Assembly (NCBI GenBank): GCA_049595035.1
Contig: JBMYKD010000011.1
Coordinates: 3,517 to 67,516, forward strand
Source: UBA12202 sp049595035
GTDB taxonomy: Bacteria > Pseudomonadota > Alphaproteobacteria > Puniceispirillales > UBA1172
Length of the DNA stretch: 64,000 nucleotides
Reading direction: 5' to 3'
The translations under genes and the position numbers were made by a program. The first letter of the stretch is position 1, and every line of letters begins with the position of its first letter. Shown piece by piece: positions 54,181 to 63,658 of this stretch. The notes under the pieces were generated by a model that was given only the letters and a program-made list of their open reading frames with translations, was not told where the DNA came from and did no database searches.

Positions 54181-54683
54181 TGAATAAATCACCATCTTCA
54201 GCCCAGTTTCTTCTGTCTTGGTTAGCTACATTGGGGCCACTGGGATATGCCCCTGCCCCTGGAACCGTAGGGTCAGCCGCCGCTTTGATCATTGGTGGCG
54301 GGGTTGCCATTACCCTTGGCCTGATCCCGCTGGTCATCATGATCATTGCCGTAACTATCCTGTCCTTTCCCGCCATTGATGCCCATACCAGCATCACCAA
54401 TAAACATGATGCCAGTGAAATCATTATCGATGAAGTGATAGGTCAATGGTTGGTTCTGTTGGCTATTCCTATTAGTGCCAACTGGAATACGCATTACCTT
54501 TTCACCCTCATAGCCGCGTTTGTTCTTTTCCGGATATTTGATATTTTGAAACCGCCGCCTGTTTCCACCGCAGAAGATTTACCCGGTGCGGCAGGGGTCA
54601 TAGCAGATGATATTATGGCAGGTGTTCTTGCCGGAGTGGTGATCATGGCAAGTTTTCAGCTTTATGGATGGATAAATTCTTGA
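54180..54683 (+). CDS. pgpA: Phosphatidylglycerophosphatase A
   Basis: This is a 167-residue membrane phosphatase that makes phosphatidylglycerol. The motif LGYAPAPGTVGSAAAL near residue 18, the acidic EIIIDEVIGQWLVLLAIP and the FRIFDILKPPPV segment are diagnostic, with three membrane segments. It is translationally coupled to ispDF and overlaps pncC by 16 bases. Confidence 0.93.
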   Translation: MNKSPSSAQFLLSWLATLGPLGYAPAPGTVGSAAALIIGGGVAITLGLIPLVIMIIAVTILSFPAIDAHTSITNKHDASEIIIDEVIGQWLVLLAIPISANWNTHYLFTLIAAFVLFRIFDILKPPPVSTAEDLPGAAGVIADDIMAGVLAGVVIMASFQLYGWINS

Positions 54684-55207
54684 ATAGCCTGCCTGATGAA
54701 AAATCCCACTTTCTTGCCGCTGATATACTAACATTAGCACGGGCCAAACATATTATGCTTGTGACCGCAGAAAGCTGTACCGGCGGACGCATCATCGGGA
54801 CATTAACTGATATTCCCGGATCATCAGATGTCATTGACCGCGGATTCATCACATATTCAAATAAAGCAAAGATGGATATGTTGAATGTTCCATCAGATAT
54901 GATCAAAGCTCATGGTGCTGTCAGTCAGGCTGTCGCTATTGCCATGGCTGAAGGAGCATGTCGAAACAGTCAATATGAAGATGATGATGGTATCATGGCC
55001 ATATCCGTAACAGGAATTGCCGGCCCCGGTGGCGGTAGTATCGAAAAACCGGTTGGTACCGTGTGGTTCGGGTTAACGCTTATTCATAAAAGCCAGAAAA
55101 ACACCATAAGCTGGGTTGAACATTTCAAAGGGCAACGTGTTGATATTCGTCAGGCAACAATTGATACAGCCCTCACCCATATCAGAGATCAGCTCCTTGC
55201 AATCTAA
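54668..55207 (+). CDS. pncC: CinA C-terminal domain amidohydrolase (PncC)
   Basis: This is a 179-residue stand-alone CinA C-terminal domain. Motifs VTAESCTGGRI near residue 33 and GIAGPGGGSIEKPVGTVWFG near 118 match nicotinamide-nucleotide amidohydrolases of the NAD recycling path. It has no MoCF-like N-terminal half. It overlaps pgpA upstream and ratA (convergent) by four bases. Confidence 0.93.
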   Translation: MDKFLNSLPDEKSHFLAADILTLARAKHIMLVTAESCTGGRIIGTLTDIPGSSDVIDRGFITYSNKAKMDMLNVPSDMIKAHGAVSQAVAIAMAEGACRNSQYEDDDGIMAISVTGIAGPGGGSIEKPVGTVWFGLTLIHKSQKNTISWVEHFKGQRVDIRQATIDTALTHIRDQLLAI

Positions 55208-55683
55208 CGATGATCGGATGTGCTACCATCAATAATAGCTGGGGGATCAACACGGGGATATAACGTGTCTGCACGGCTTTCAAACGCTCGCACCATCCGC
55301 TTTACCGCTTCGGAAAACAGCGTTTCGATTACAGATTGAAAAAAGCGGGACCGAAATTCAAAATCAACATGAAAATCAATCAGGCATCCATTGGGGTCAG
55401 GCTTGAAATGCCAGTAATTCTGCAAATACTTGAATGGCCCTTCGGCATATTGAACGTGAATTTTTAATTCGTCAGGATTAAAATCAACATATGAGGTAAA
55501 TTTTTCCCGATAAATGCGGAAACCGATCATCAGATCCGCAATCATTTTCTGTTCATCCTGTGATCTGATTCTTGCCGCCAGACACCATGGCAGAAACTGG
55601 GGATAGGCATTCACATCTGTTACCAGTTGATACAGATTTTCCGGCAAATGCGGCACCAGTCGTTGTTCGGCATGTTTCGTCAT
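55204..55683 (-). CDS. RatA/Coq10-like SRPBCC protein
   Basis: This is a 159-residue START-like (SRPBCC) protein. The motif LYQLVTDVNAYPQFLPWCLAARI and the late WHFKPDPNGCLIDFHVDFEFRS identify the RatA/Coq10 family, which binds lipids or ubiquinone; in some bacteria RatA acts on ribosomes. It follows lipA in the pdh-lipA run, so a respiratory (ubiquinone) role is favoured by context. Confidence 0.93.
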   Translation of the reverse strand: MTKHAEQRLVPHLPENLYQLVTDVNAYPQFLPWCLAARIRSQDEQKMIADLMIGFRIYREKFTSYVDFNPDELKIHVQYAEGPFKYLQNYWHFKPDPNGCLIDFHVDFEFRSRFFQSVIETLFSEAVKRMVRAFESRADTLYPRVDPPAIIDGSTSDHR

Positions 55684-55688
55684 TGGTA

Positions 55689-56672
55689 TCAGGATACCGC
55701 TAACTGCTTTTGGCGCTCAGCACGAAGCCGGGCAAAATCTTCATCAGCGTGATAAGATGACCGCGTCAAAGGTGTAGCGGAAATCAACAGGAACCCCTTT
55801 GCCTTTCCATATGTGTTTAATTTTTCGAAATCATCAGGCGTCCAGAACCGATCAATCGGATGGTGTTTTGGTGTTGGCTGAAGATATTGGCCAATCGTCA
55901 TAAAATCAATATCTGCGCTTCTCATATCGTCCATAACTTGCAACACTTCTTCCATCTGTTCGCCTAGGCCAACCATGATACCAGATTTGGTGAAAATAGT
56001 TGGATCAAGTGTTTTTACGCGATGCAGCAAGTGAAGGGAATGAAAATATCGCGCCCCCGGTCTTACAGATGGATAAAGCCGCGGGATTGTTTCCAGATTG
56101 TGATTAAATACATCAGGCTTTGCCGCCACGACTATTTCTAATGCCCCGTCTTTTTTAAGAAAATCCGGAGTCAGGATTTCAATGGTTGTTGAAGGCGAAG
56201 CCGCTCTGATGGCATGAATAACATGAGCAAAATGCTGCGCCCCACCATCCGATAAATCATCACGATCAACTGATGTGATAACCACATGTGCAAGTGACAA
56301 ACTTGCCACTGCATCCGCCACCCGTTCCGGTTCATGCGGGTCAAGTTTATCCGGACGACCAGTAGCCACATTACAAAAAGCGCAAGCACGCGTGCAAACA
56401 GAGCCAAGTATCATCATGGTAGCGTGTTTTTTCGCCCAGCATTCCCCGATATTAGGGCAAGCCGCCTCCTCACATACTGTGACAAGGTTGCGTTCGTGAA
56501 TGATTTTGCGGGTATCTTCATAGCCCTTTGACTGCGGGGCTTTTACTCGCAACCAGTCTGGCCGTTTGGGTTGTGGTTTATCCGGGTTTTTCGCCTTTTC
56601 CGGATGCCGCGCGGCACCAGTCAGACTCTTACCCCGGAATATCATTTTATCGTTACTCATCATCGTCAACAT
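55689..56672 (-). CDS. lipA: Lipoyl synthase LipA
   Basis: This is a 327-residue radical-SAM enzyme that inserts sulfur into octanoyl groups. The auxiliary cluster is CEEAACPNIGEC (CX4CX5C) and the radical-SAM cluster CTRACAFC (CX3CX2C). The C-terminal GQYLQPTPKHHPIDRFWTPDDF and SSYHADE complete the family pattern. It sits directly after lpd, supplying the lipoyl cofactor that PdhB and PdhC in the same run require. Confidence 0.98.
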   Translation of the reverse strand: MLTMMSNDKMIFRGKSLTGAARHPEKAKNPDKPQPKRPDWLRVKAPQSKGYEDTRKIIHERNLVTVCEEAACPNIGECWAKKHATMMILGSVCTRACAFCNVATGRPDKLDPHEPERVADAVASLSLAHVVITSVDRDDLSDGGAQHFAHVIHAIRAASPSTTIEILTPDFLKKDGALEIVVAAKPDVFNHNLETIPRLYPSVRPGARYFHSLHLLHRVKTLDPTIFTKSGIMVGLGEQMEEVLQVMDDMRSADIDFMTIGQYLQPTPKHHPIDRFWTPDDFEKLNTYGKAKGFLLISATPLTRSSYHADEDFARLRAERQKQLAVS

Positions 56673-56675
56673 ATA

Positions 56676-58100
56676 CTAGAAATGAATGACTTTATCAAAG
56701 GCATCAAGAACAGATTCGTGCATAGCCTCGGACAATGTGGGATGCGGAAAGATGGCTTGCATCAATTCTGCCTCAGTTGCCTCACACTGGCGGGCAATGA
56801 CATAACCTTGTATCAATTCGGTCACTTCTGGCCCAATCATGTGTGCACCAAGCAATTCACCTGTTTTCTCATCAAAAATGGTTTTGATCATGCCATTATC
56901 GTCACCCAGCGCAATAGCCTTACCATTGCCCCTAAATGGGAACCGCCCAACACTGATCTGATATCCAGCATCGCGTGCTGCCTGTTCAGTATAGCCCACA
57001 CTTGCCACTTGCGGCCGGCAATAGGTACACCCCGGCACATCAAGCGGGTTAATCGCGTGATTATCTGAAATTCCGGCAATATGTTCTGCCGCAATAATGC
57101 CTTCATGACTAGCCTTATGGGCTAACCAAGGGGCGCCTGTCATATCACCAATGGCATAAATGCCCTCAACACTAGTTTCCCCATGTCCATTAGTTACCAC
57201 ATGACCTTTTTCCAGCTTTATCCCCGCCTGTTCCAGCCCCAAATCTTCAACATTTGCGACAATGCCTATGGCAAGGATCATGCGGTCAGCTTTCAATGTT
57301 TGTGACTTACCATTTATGGTGATACTGGCATTTACCCCATCTCCGGAGACCTTGGCCTGATCCAGCATAGCGTGTTTATGGATAATAATCCCTCTGTCAG
57401 TGAATAGCTTTTCTGCCATGGCCGAAATTTCTGCATCTTCAACGGGCATAATGCGACCTGCCGCCTCAACCACCGTAACCGAAACCCCCATATCAGCATA
57501 AAATGATGCAAACTCAATCCCTATGGCGCCAGAACCGATAATGATAAGCGATTTTGGCATCGTTTTTGGTGTCATTGCATCCCGATAAGTCACAATTTTA
57601 TCACCGTCAGGGGTTATCGACGGCAATTGTCTGGCGCGGGCACCAGTAGCCAGCACAATCTTATTTGCACTCAATAGATCGGTGGATTTATCAGCATGCG
57701 TTAATGCCACACGCCAATGTGACCCTGTTTTTGTTTCCAGTGATGCATTAGCCATGAATACATCAATTTTATTTTTTTTCATCAAATGGCTAATTCCACC
57801 CGATAGCGTTGCCGCAACATCACGCGACCGTTTCACTACCCCAGCCAGATCAAAGCTCAGCTTTTCCATCGTGATGCCATAACGGTCGGCGGTTTCTGCC
57901 AGATGATAGATTTCTGCTGCCCGTAACAGAGCCTTGGTCGGAATACAGCCCCAGTTTAAACAGACACCACCCAGGTTTTCGCGTTCAACAATAGCAGTTT
58001 TCAGCCCAAGCTGGCTTGCCCTGATTGCCGCAACATATCCACCCGGACCACCACCAATCACGACAACATCATAGGTTTTCTTATCGCTGTTATTAGCCAT
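56676..58100 (-). CDS. lpdA: Dihydrolipoyl dehydrogenase (E3)
   Basis: This is a 474-residue flavoprotein disulfide reductase. The FAD motif is VVIGGGPGGYVAAIRASQLG, the redox disulfide is GGVCLNWGCIPTK near residue 45, and the NAD motif is IIGSGAIGIEFASFY near 190. The HPHPTLSEAMHE-type C-terminus (IFPHPTLSEAMHESV) carries the catalytic His-Glu. It re-oxidises lipoyl groups of PdhC. It follows pdhC by 9 bases. Confidence 0.97.
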   Translation of the reverse strand: MANNSDKKTYDVVVIGGGPGGYVAAIRASQLGLKTAIVERENLGGVCLNWGCIPTKALLRAAEIYHLAETADRYGITMEKLSFDLAGVVKRSRDVAATLSGGISHLMKKNKIDVFMANASLETKTGSHWRVALTHADKSTDLLSANKIVLATGARARQLPSITPDGDKIVTYRDAMTPKTMPKSLIIIGSGAIGIEFASFYADMGVSVTVVEAAGRIMPVEDAEISAMAEKLFTDRGIIIHKHAMLDQAKVSGDGVNASITINGKSQTLKADRMILAIGIVANVEDLGLEQAGIKLEKGHVVTNGHGETSVEGIYAIGDMTGAPWLAHKASHEGIIAAEHIAGISDNHAINPLDVPGCTYCRPQVASVGYTEQAARDAGYQISVGRFPFRGNGKAIALGDDNGMIKTIFDEKTGELLGAHMIGPEVTELIQGYVIARQCEATEAELMQAIFPHPTLSEAMHESVLDAFDKVIHF

Positions 58101-58109
58101 TTTATTCTC

Positions 58110-59378
58110 CTAGATCAGCGCCATTACCGGATTTTCGACATAGGATTTAAACGCCGCCATCCATTTTGCCCCAACAGCACCATCTATCACTCTATGATCA
58201 CCGGATAAGGTGGCTGTCATGACAGTGGCAACCGTGATCTGACCATTCTTGACGACGGGGACTTCACGACCTGCCCCAATGGCCAGAATAGCACCATGTG
58301 GTGGGTTGATTACCGCTGTGAATGAGGTAATGCCATACATGCCGAGATTGGAAATGGTGAAACTGCCGCCGGAAAACTCTTCCAGTTTTAATTTCCCTGA
58401 CTGTGCTTTTCCGACAAGGTCTTTCATCTTAGCCGATACAGAAGACAGTGTCATCATATCCGCACCCCAGACAATAGGCGTTACCAGTCCAGCATCCAAG
58501 GCCACCGCAACAGCAATATCAGCATGATGCCATTGCCGGATATGATCGCCTTCCCATGAAGCGTTAACCTCAGGTACTTTTATCAGCGTTGCCGCTGCGC
58601 ATTTAATGATCATATCATTGATACTGATTTTCTGATCATCAGGTAATGCCGCATTCATGGATTTGCGCATTGCGATCAATTGATCCAGTTCGATGTCCAT
58701 ATTAAGATAAAAATGTGGAGCATCCTTCATGGATTGCTGAAGCCGTGTGGCTATCACCTTACGGGTTGACGTCACCGGTATCAGGTCTGATTGTGGCTGA
58801 TAGCCATCTATATCCTGACCACTCATCACCATTGGTGCTGATGATGCGGTCTTTCCGCTATACCCATCTGGCAAGCTATCAATATCTGCCTTGATAATGC
58901 GGCCATGTGGCCCTGATCCTGTCACAGTGGCAAGGTCAATGCCTTTTTGACCTGCAATGCGCTTAGCCAGAGGACTGGCAAATAGGCGGGTATCAGATTG
59001 ATCAGCCGGAAGTGATTTTGGCAACTCTGATTTTACCGGCGCTTGTGGTGTTGCCGATGCGTCTGCTATGGGTGCTTGCTCTTCGGCTATCGGGGCTTCT
59101 TTTTTCTGAGGAGCAGCAGATAAGGCGCTGTTTTCCCCTTCGCCAAGGATTTCAGCAATAGGCGTACCAACAGCAACAGCTTCGCTTCCTTCCGGAACCA
59201 GAATACTGGCCATGATGCCATCATCAAGGGCTTCCACTTCCATAAGGGCTTTATCAGTTTCTATTTCCGCAATGACATCACCAGAAGTAACAGCATCACC
59301 TTCATTTACCAGCCATTTCGCCAATTTGCCTTCGGTCATGGTTGGCGACAATGCAGGCATATTTACAATAGCCATCAC
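58110..59378 (-). CDS. pdhC: Pyruvate dehydrogenase E2, dihydrolipoyl acetyltransferase
   Basis: This is a 422-residue E2 with one lipoyl domain (residues 1-80, target Lys in EIETDKALMEVEALDDG), an E3/E1-binding domain (near residues 135-170, LASPLAKRIAGQKGIDLATVTGSGPHGRI) and the catalytic domain with the active-site SGDHRVIDGAVGAKW at its end. It makes acetyl-CoA. Starts one base after the pdhB stop. Confidence 0.97.
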   Translation of the reverse strand: MMAIVNMPALSPTMTEGKLAKWLVNEGDAVTSGDVIAEIETDKALMEVEALDDGIMASILVPEGSEAVAVGTPIAEILGEGENSALSAAPQKKEAPIAEEQAPIADASATPQAPVKSELPKSLPADQSDTRLFASPLAKRIAGQKGIDLATVTGSGPHGRIIKADIDSLPDGYSGKTASSAPMVMSGQDIDGYQPQSDLIPVTSTRKVIATRLQQSMKDAPHFYLNMDIELDQLIAMRKSMNAALPDDQKISINDMIIKCAAATLIKVPEVNASWEGDHIRQWHHADIAVAVALDAGLVTPIVWGADMMTLSSVSAKMKDLVGKAQSGKLKLEEFSGGSFTISNLGMYGITSFTAVINPPHGAILAIGAGREVPVVKNGQITVATVMTATLSGDHRVIDGAVGAKWMAAFKSYVENPVMALI

Positions 59379-60746
59379 TTATCCCCTTTCTTTCTGATAG
59401 GTAACCTCAAATACCGCATCGATAATTGTATCCACTTGCGGCAAGGCCAAGGCTTCAAGATTGGCGGCATATGGCATAGGAACATCAATACCTGTAACCC
59501 GTTTTGGTGGCGCATCCAGCCAGTCAAACGCTTTTTCAGTTACTTGCGCTGATAATTCCGCGCCAATACCAGCAAAAGGAAAGCCTTCTTCACAACTGAC
59601 AAAACGATTTGTTTTCTGTACGGATTTCAAAATAGTATCAATATCTAATGGCCTTAACGAACGCAAATCAATGACTTCAGCACTGATCCCCTGTTCCGCC
59701 AGCTTATCTGCCGCTTCAAGAGCTTTGCCAACCATGATGGAAAAAGCGGTAATGGTGACATCTGTTCCTTCACGAACGATATTAGCCCTGCCAATAGGTA
59801 CCAGCAGATCATCATCATCAGGAATGTCAAAGCTTTGCCCGTATAAGACTTCATTTTCAAGGAAAATAACCGGATTAGGGTCTCTGATAGCGGCTTTCAG
59901 CAATCCTTTTGAATCTGCAGCTGACCATGGCGCGACAACTTTTAGTCCGGGGCAATGCGCATACCAGCTGGCAAAGCATTGCGAATGCTGAGCCGCCACA
60001 CGCGCCGCAGCCCCATTTGGGCCACGAAAGACAATCGGACATCCCATCTGGCCACCGGACATATATAGCGTTTTTGCCGCAGAATTAATGATTTGATCAA
60101 TCGCCTGCATCGCAAAATTAAAAGTCATAAACTCAATCACAGGACGCAACTCACCGAATGCCGCACCGACCCCAAGACCGGCGAAACCCATTTCCGTTAT
60201 CGGCGTATCAACAACCCGCTTTGCGCCAAACTCTTCCAGCAGACCTTGCGATACTTTGTAGGCACCTTGATATTCGCCCACTTCTTCACCCATCAGAAAA
60301 ACATGTTCATCACGGCGCATTTCTTCTGCCATGGCATCACGCAACGCTTCTCTCACCGTGGTGGATACCATATTGCCTGTCCATGCCGTGCTTGCCACAA
60401 TCACTGGTGCAGATGGTGATGATACTGTTGGTTCGGCTTTGGCTGGGACTGGCGCCGCAACAGGGGCAGATATCTCAGATCCACTGGTATTGTGATCACT
60501 GGCTTCATCACCTTGCATATCAGCAATAGCTGTTCCAACAGCAATGCCATCTTCGCCTTCCGCCGCATGAAGGGCTGTAATGACCCCATCGTCAAGGGCT
60601 TCTACTTCCATCATGGCTTTATCTGTTTCGATTTCGGCAATGACATCACCTGAACGGACGCTATCGCCGACTTTTACAAACCATTTTGCTAACTTTCCCT
60701 CAGTCATTGTGGGGGATAATGCAGGCATAGTGATGGAAACACTCAT
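59379..60746 (-). CDS. pdhB: Pyruvate dehydrogenase E1 beta with N-terminal lipoyl domain
   Basis: This is a 455-residue E1 beta. Residues 1-80 are a lipoyl domain (ETDKAMMEVEALDDGV), joined by a Pro/Ala-rich linker (to about 125) to the transketolase-type beta domain (REALRDAMAEEMRRDEHVFLMGEEVGEYQGAYKVSQGL). The extra lipoyl domain is an alphaproteobacterial trait. It overlaps pdhA by four bases. Together with pdhA it decarboxylates pyruvate. Confidence 0.97.
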   Translation of the reverse strand: MSVSITMPALSPTMTEGKLAKWFVKVGDSVRSGDVIAEIETDKAMMEVEALDDGVITALHAAEGEDGIAVGTAIADMQGDEASDHNTSGSEISAPVAAPVPAKAEPTVSSPSAPVIVASTAWTGNMVSTTVREALRDAMAEEMRRDEHVFLMGEEVGEYQGAYKVSQGLLEEFGAKRVVDTPITEMGFAGLGVGAAFGELRPVIEFMTFNFAMQAIDQIINSAAKTLYMSGGQMGCPIVFRGPNGAAARVAAQHSQCFASWYAHCPGLKVVAPWSAADSKGLLKAAIRDPNPVIFLENEVLYGQSFDIPDDDDLLVPIGRANIVREGTDVTITAFSIMVGKALEAADKLAEQGISAEVIDLRSLRPLDIDTILKSVQKTNRFVSCEEGFPFAGIGAELSAQVTEKAFDWLDAPPKRVTGIDVPMPYAANLEALALPQVDTIIDAVFEVTYQKERG

Positions 60747-61861
60747 GTCACGCCTCCTTCAAGAATAACATCTGTCCAGAGTTCGGCCGGATCAGGTTCA
60801 GGGCTGGCAAGGGCAAAATCAGATGCCTTGGTAACCTCAGCCTTGATCTTGGCATCAATGGCCTTGATCCGATCATTTTCAATACCATCTGCGATCAACA
60901 CTTCACGCAAACTGTCAATCGGATCACGCTGTTTACGCATAGCGTCAACTTCTTCTCTGGTTCGGTATTTTGCCGGATCAGACATGGAATGACCACGATA
61001 ACGATATGTTTGCATTTCCAGAATGTAGGGGCCCTTTCCTTCCCGGCAATGTGCCATAGCTTCAGCACCTGCTTCACGAACCGCAAGCACATTCATACCA
61101 TCTACCTGCATTCCCGGAATACCATAAGCTTTGCCTCTATCAGCAAGGGCACGCCCCGCCGCCGCACGGGTAACAGAAGTACCCATGCCGTATTGATTGT
61201 TTTCTATGATAAATACAACTGGCAGTTTCCATAATGCGGCCATGTTGAAGGTTTCATAAACCTGACCCTGATTGATAGCTCCATCACCCAGATAAGTGAG
61301 AGATACCCCACCAGTTTCACGATATTTATGGGAAAAGGCTAACCCTGCCCCGATAGGCACCTGTGCCGCAACAATACCATGGCCACCATAAAAATGCTTT
61401 TCGCGGCTAAACATATGCATGGAACCGCCCTTGCCTTTGGAATAGCCGTCTTTACGACCAGTCAATTCTGCCATCACGCCGTTAGGTGTCATCCCGCAAG
61501 CTAACATATGGCCATGGTCACGATAGGACGTAATGACACTATCGCCGTCTTTTGATACCGATTGCATCCCGACCACAATGGCTTCCTGTCCGATGTAGAG
61601 ATGACAAAATCCACCGATCATACCCATCCCATAAAGCTGTCCTGCCTTTTCTTCGAAACGCCGGATCATCAGCATATCTTCATAAAGGCTAAGCAAAATA
61701 TCCATATCCGGTTTTTCCAACGGAATGGTTTTAGGTGGTCGCCCCGGAACGCGCCTAATGCTTTTACTATTTGTTTTTGATGTAGGGGATGCTGCCTTAT
61801 TTCGGGTTTTATCACCAGATTTAGCCGATGCAGCCGAAGGTGATGTTGGACTTTTAGCCAT
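60743..61861 (-). CDS. pdhA: Pyruvate dehydrogenase E1 alpha
   Basis: This is a 372-residue E1 alpha with a TPP motif running from GDGAINQGQVYE to IENNQYGMGTS. Other motifs are MIRRFEEKAGQLYGMG, GHGIVAAQVPIGAGLA and YRYRGHSMSDPAKYRTREEV (phosphorylation-loop region). The first 45 residues are a Lys/Ser/Ala/Thr-rich, low-complexity basic extension before the folded core. It is the first gene of the pdh-lpd-lipA-ratA run; an AT-rich 120-base gap separates it from the DivIC-like gene. Confidence 0.97.
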   Translation of the reverse strand: MAKSPTSPSAASAKSGDKTRNKAASPTSKTNSKSIRRVPGRPPKTIPLEKPDMDILLSLYEDMLMIRRFEEKAGQLYGMGMIGGFCHLYIGQEAIVVGMQSVSKDGDSVITSYRDHGHMLACGMTPNGVMAELTGRKDGYSKGKGGSMHMFSREKHFYGGHGIVAAQVPIGAGLAFSHKYRETGGVSLTYLGDGAINQGQVYETFNMAALWKLPVVFIIENNQYGMGTSVTRAAAGRALADRGKAYGIPGMQVDGMNVLAVREAGAEAMAHCREGKGPYILEMQTYRYRGHSMSDPAKYRTREEVDAMRKQRDPIDSLREVLIADGIENDRIKAIDAKIKAEVTKASDFALASPEPDPAELWTDVILEGGVT

Positions 61862-61980
61862 ATGTATCCTCCATAAAGGAATTATAAGGCTATTTTTTCA
61901 GAAAAAACAAAAATTACAACATATTTTTTATCTTTGATTTTATTAAAAAAAATTGATATTAACCGATTTTGGTTAATATA

Positions 61981-62280
61981 TTATTTGATGAATATCACCA
62001 TTTCATCATCACCATATAGGCCATTTTTCTTTCTGGCTAGTTCCCCGAGAATATCCGGGTCAATCGCATCAGATGATAACAGGGCATTTTTCTGACGAAG
62101 ATAGGCTTCTTCGATTTTCAAGCGATCCAGTTCAGCCTGAGCGATAGTGATTTTATCATTGATAGGACCAATAGATGTCAGACCACGATCTGTGCTAGTC
62201 AGTTGCAAGGCAAAAAACCAAAGCAATGTTATCATGATGATATTAAGTGTCATCTGCCCTGATTTACGAAGCCAATACAT
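61981..62280 (-). CDS. Septum formation initiator (FtsB/DivIC family)
   Basis: This is a 99-residue bitopic membrane protein: one N-terminal helix (residues 10-27) followed by a coiled coil (DKITIAQAELDRLKIEEAYLRQKNALL) and a short C-terminal domain with DPDILGELARKKNGLYGDDEMVIF, typical of FtsB/DivIC. It belongs to the divisome with FtsL and FtsQ. The position just upstream of pdhA is common in alphaproteobacteria. Confidence 0.9.
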   Translation of the reverse strand: MYWLRKSGQMTLNIIMITLLWFFALQLTSTDRGLTSIGPINDKITIAQAELDRLKIEEAYLRQKNALLSSDAIDPDILGELARKKNGLYGDDEMVIFIK

Positions 62281-62404
62281 GAATATGCTGCCTGATTAAT
62301 TATTATTTATTCATTGAATCAAATCTGCGAATCGCCGTCAAGACTTATTTTTATTGACAATGAAGATTATCAGATTGAGGCAGAAAGCCATCAGGCCAAA
62401 TTCC

Positions 62405-63658
62405 TTAATCCACTAATTCAGCCACCTGAAGGACAGCATGCATCAACACATTTGCCCCGGCATCTGCCCAGTCTTTCGTGATCTCTTCTGCTTCGTTATG
62501 GCTAAGTCCATCAACACAAGGACACATGACCATAGCCGTGGGGGCAACGCGATTAATCCAGCAAGCATCATGACCTGCCCCTGATATAATGTCACGATGC
62601 GAATAGCCGAGTGTTTCAGCAGCTTGACGGATAGCGGTAACACAATCCGGATCAAAGGCTACCGGATCAAACCCGCCTATTTTTTCGAATGCTATATCTA
62701 GCTCCATGGATAATGCTATTTGACTGGCTTCTTCCATCATCTGTGTTTCCATGGTTGTGAGAACAGCCCGATCAGGTGACCGAAAATCAACCGTGAAAAT
62801 AGCTCTATCTGGAATAACATTGCGTGAATTAGGTGATATGTCTATATGACCAACCGCACCAACAGCATGAGGTTGATGCAACCATGCGATTTCATCGACT
62901 TTTTCAAGAATACGAGCCATGGCTAACCCGGCATTTTTTCGCATAGGCATGGGGGTTGATCCGGTATGTGCCGCCTTTCCCGTGATGGTTACTTGTGTCC
63001 ATGACAGCCCCTGACCATGTGTGACAACACCAATATCCTTGCCTGCTGCCTCCAGAATAGGCCCTTGTTCAATGTGAAGTTCAAAAAAAGCATGCATCTG
63101 TCTTGCGCCCACCTCCTCATTTCCACACCAGCCTATGCGATTAAGTTCATCAATATAGCGTTTGCCATCAACATCTTGTCTGTCATATGCCCATTCAAGG
63201 TTATGAATGCCAACAAACACACCAGAAGACAACATGGGCGGCGCAAAACGCGACCCTTCTTCGTTGTTAAAGTTTGTGATGACAATCGGATGTCTGGTGC
63301 GGATGCTGGAATCATGAAGGCGGCGGATGATTTCCAGCCCTGCCAGCACACCCAGCACCCCATCATATTTTCCACCTGTCGGTTGTGTATCAAGATGTGA
63401 GCCAACATAGACTGGCAAAGCATCAGGGTCTGTGCCTTCATAGCGTGCAAACATATTTCCCATGCGGTCTATCCCCATGGAACAGCCAATTTCCAAACAC
63501 CATTTCTGAAAGAGATGACGGGCATCACTATCGGCATCGGTAAGGGTTTGCCGATTATTACCGCCAGCAATTCCGGGGCCGATTTTTGCCATTTCCATCA
63601 GGCTATCCCATAAACGGTCACTATTTATTCGCAGATTGCTTTTAGGTGTAGTCATCAT
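62405..63658 (-). CDS. M20-family amidohydrolase (N-carbamoyl-amino-acid hydrolase / allantoate amidohydrolase type)
   Basis: This is a 417-residue zinc hydrolase of the M20/HyuC-AllC group. Metal-binding motifs are GSHLDTQPTGGKYDGVLGV near residues 91-110, NFNNEEGSRF near 130, FFELHIEQGP near 195 and GAGHDA near 365. The lid domain carries GKAAHTGSTPMP and NVIPDRAIFTVDFRSPD. It releases ammonia and CO2 from N-carbamoyl amino acids or ureido compounds. It overlaps the LuxR-type gene by four bases (ATGA), suggesting local control. Confidence 0.93.
   Translation of the reverse strand: MMTTPKSNLRINSDRLWDSLMEMAKIGPGIAGGNNRQTLTDADSDARHLFQKWCLEIGCSMGIDRMGNMFARYEGTDPDALPVYVGSHLDTQPTGGKYDGVLGVLAGLEIIRRLHDSSIRTRHPIVITNFNNEEGSRFAPPMLSSGVFVGIHNLEWAYDRQDVDGKRYIDELNRIGWCGNEEVGARQMHAFFELHIEQGPILEAAGKDIGVVTHGQGLSWTQVTITGKAAHTGSTPMPMRKNAGLAMARILEKVDEIAWLHQPHAVGAVGHIDISPNSRNVIPDRAIFTVDFRSPDRAVLTTMETQMMEEASQIALSMELDIAFEKIGGFDPVAFDPDCVTAIRQAAETLGYSHRDIISGAGHDACWINRVAPTAMVMCPCVDGLSHNEAEEITKDWADAGANVLMHAVLQVAELVD

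Noticed and set aside
59461..59991. 176-codon plus-strand frame inside pdhB
   Set aside because: Shadow of pdhB; no ribosome-binding site or family resemblance.
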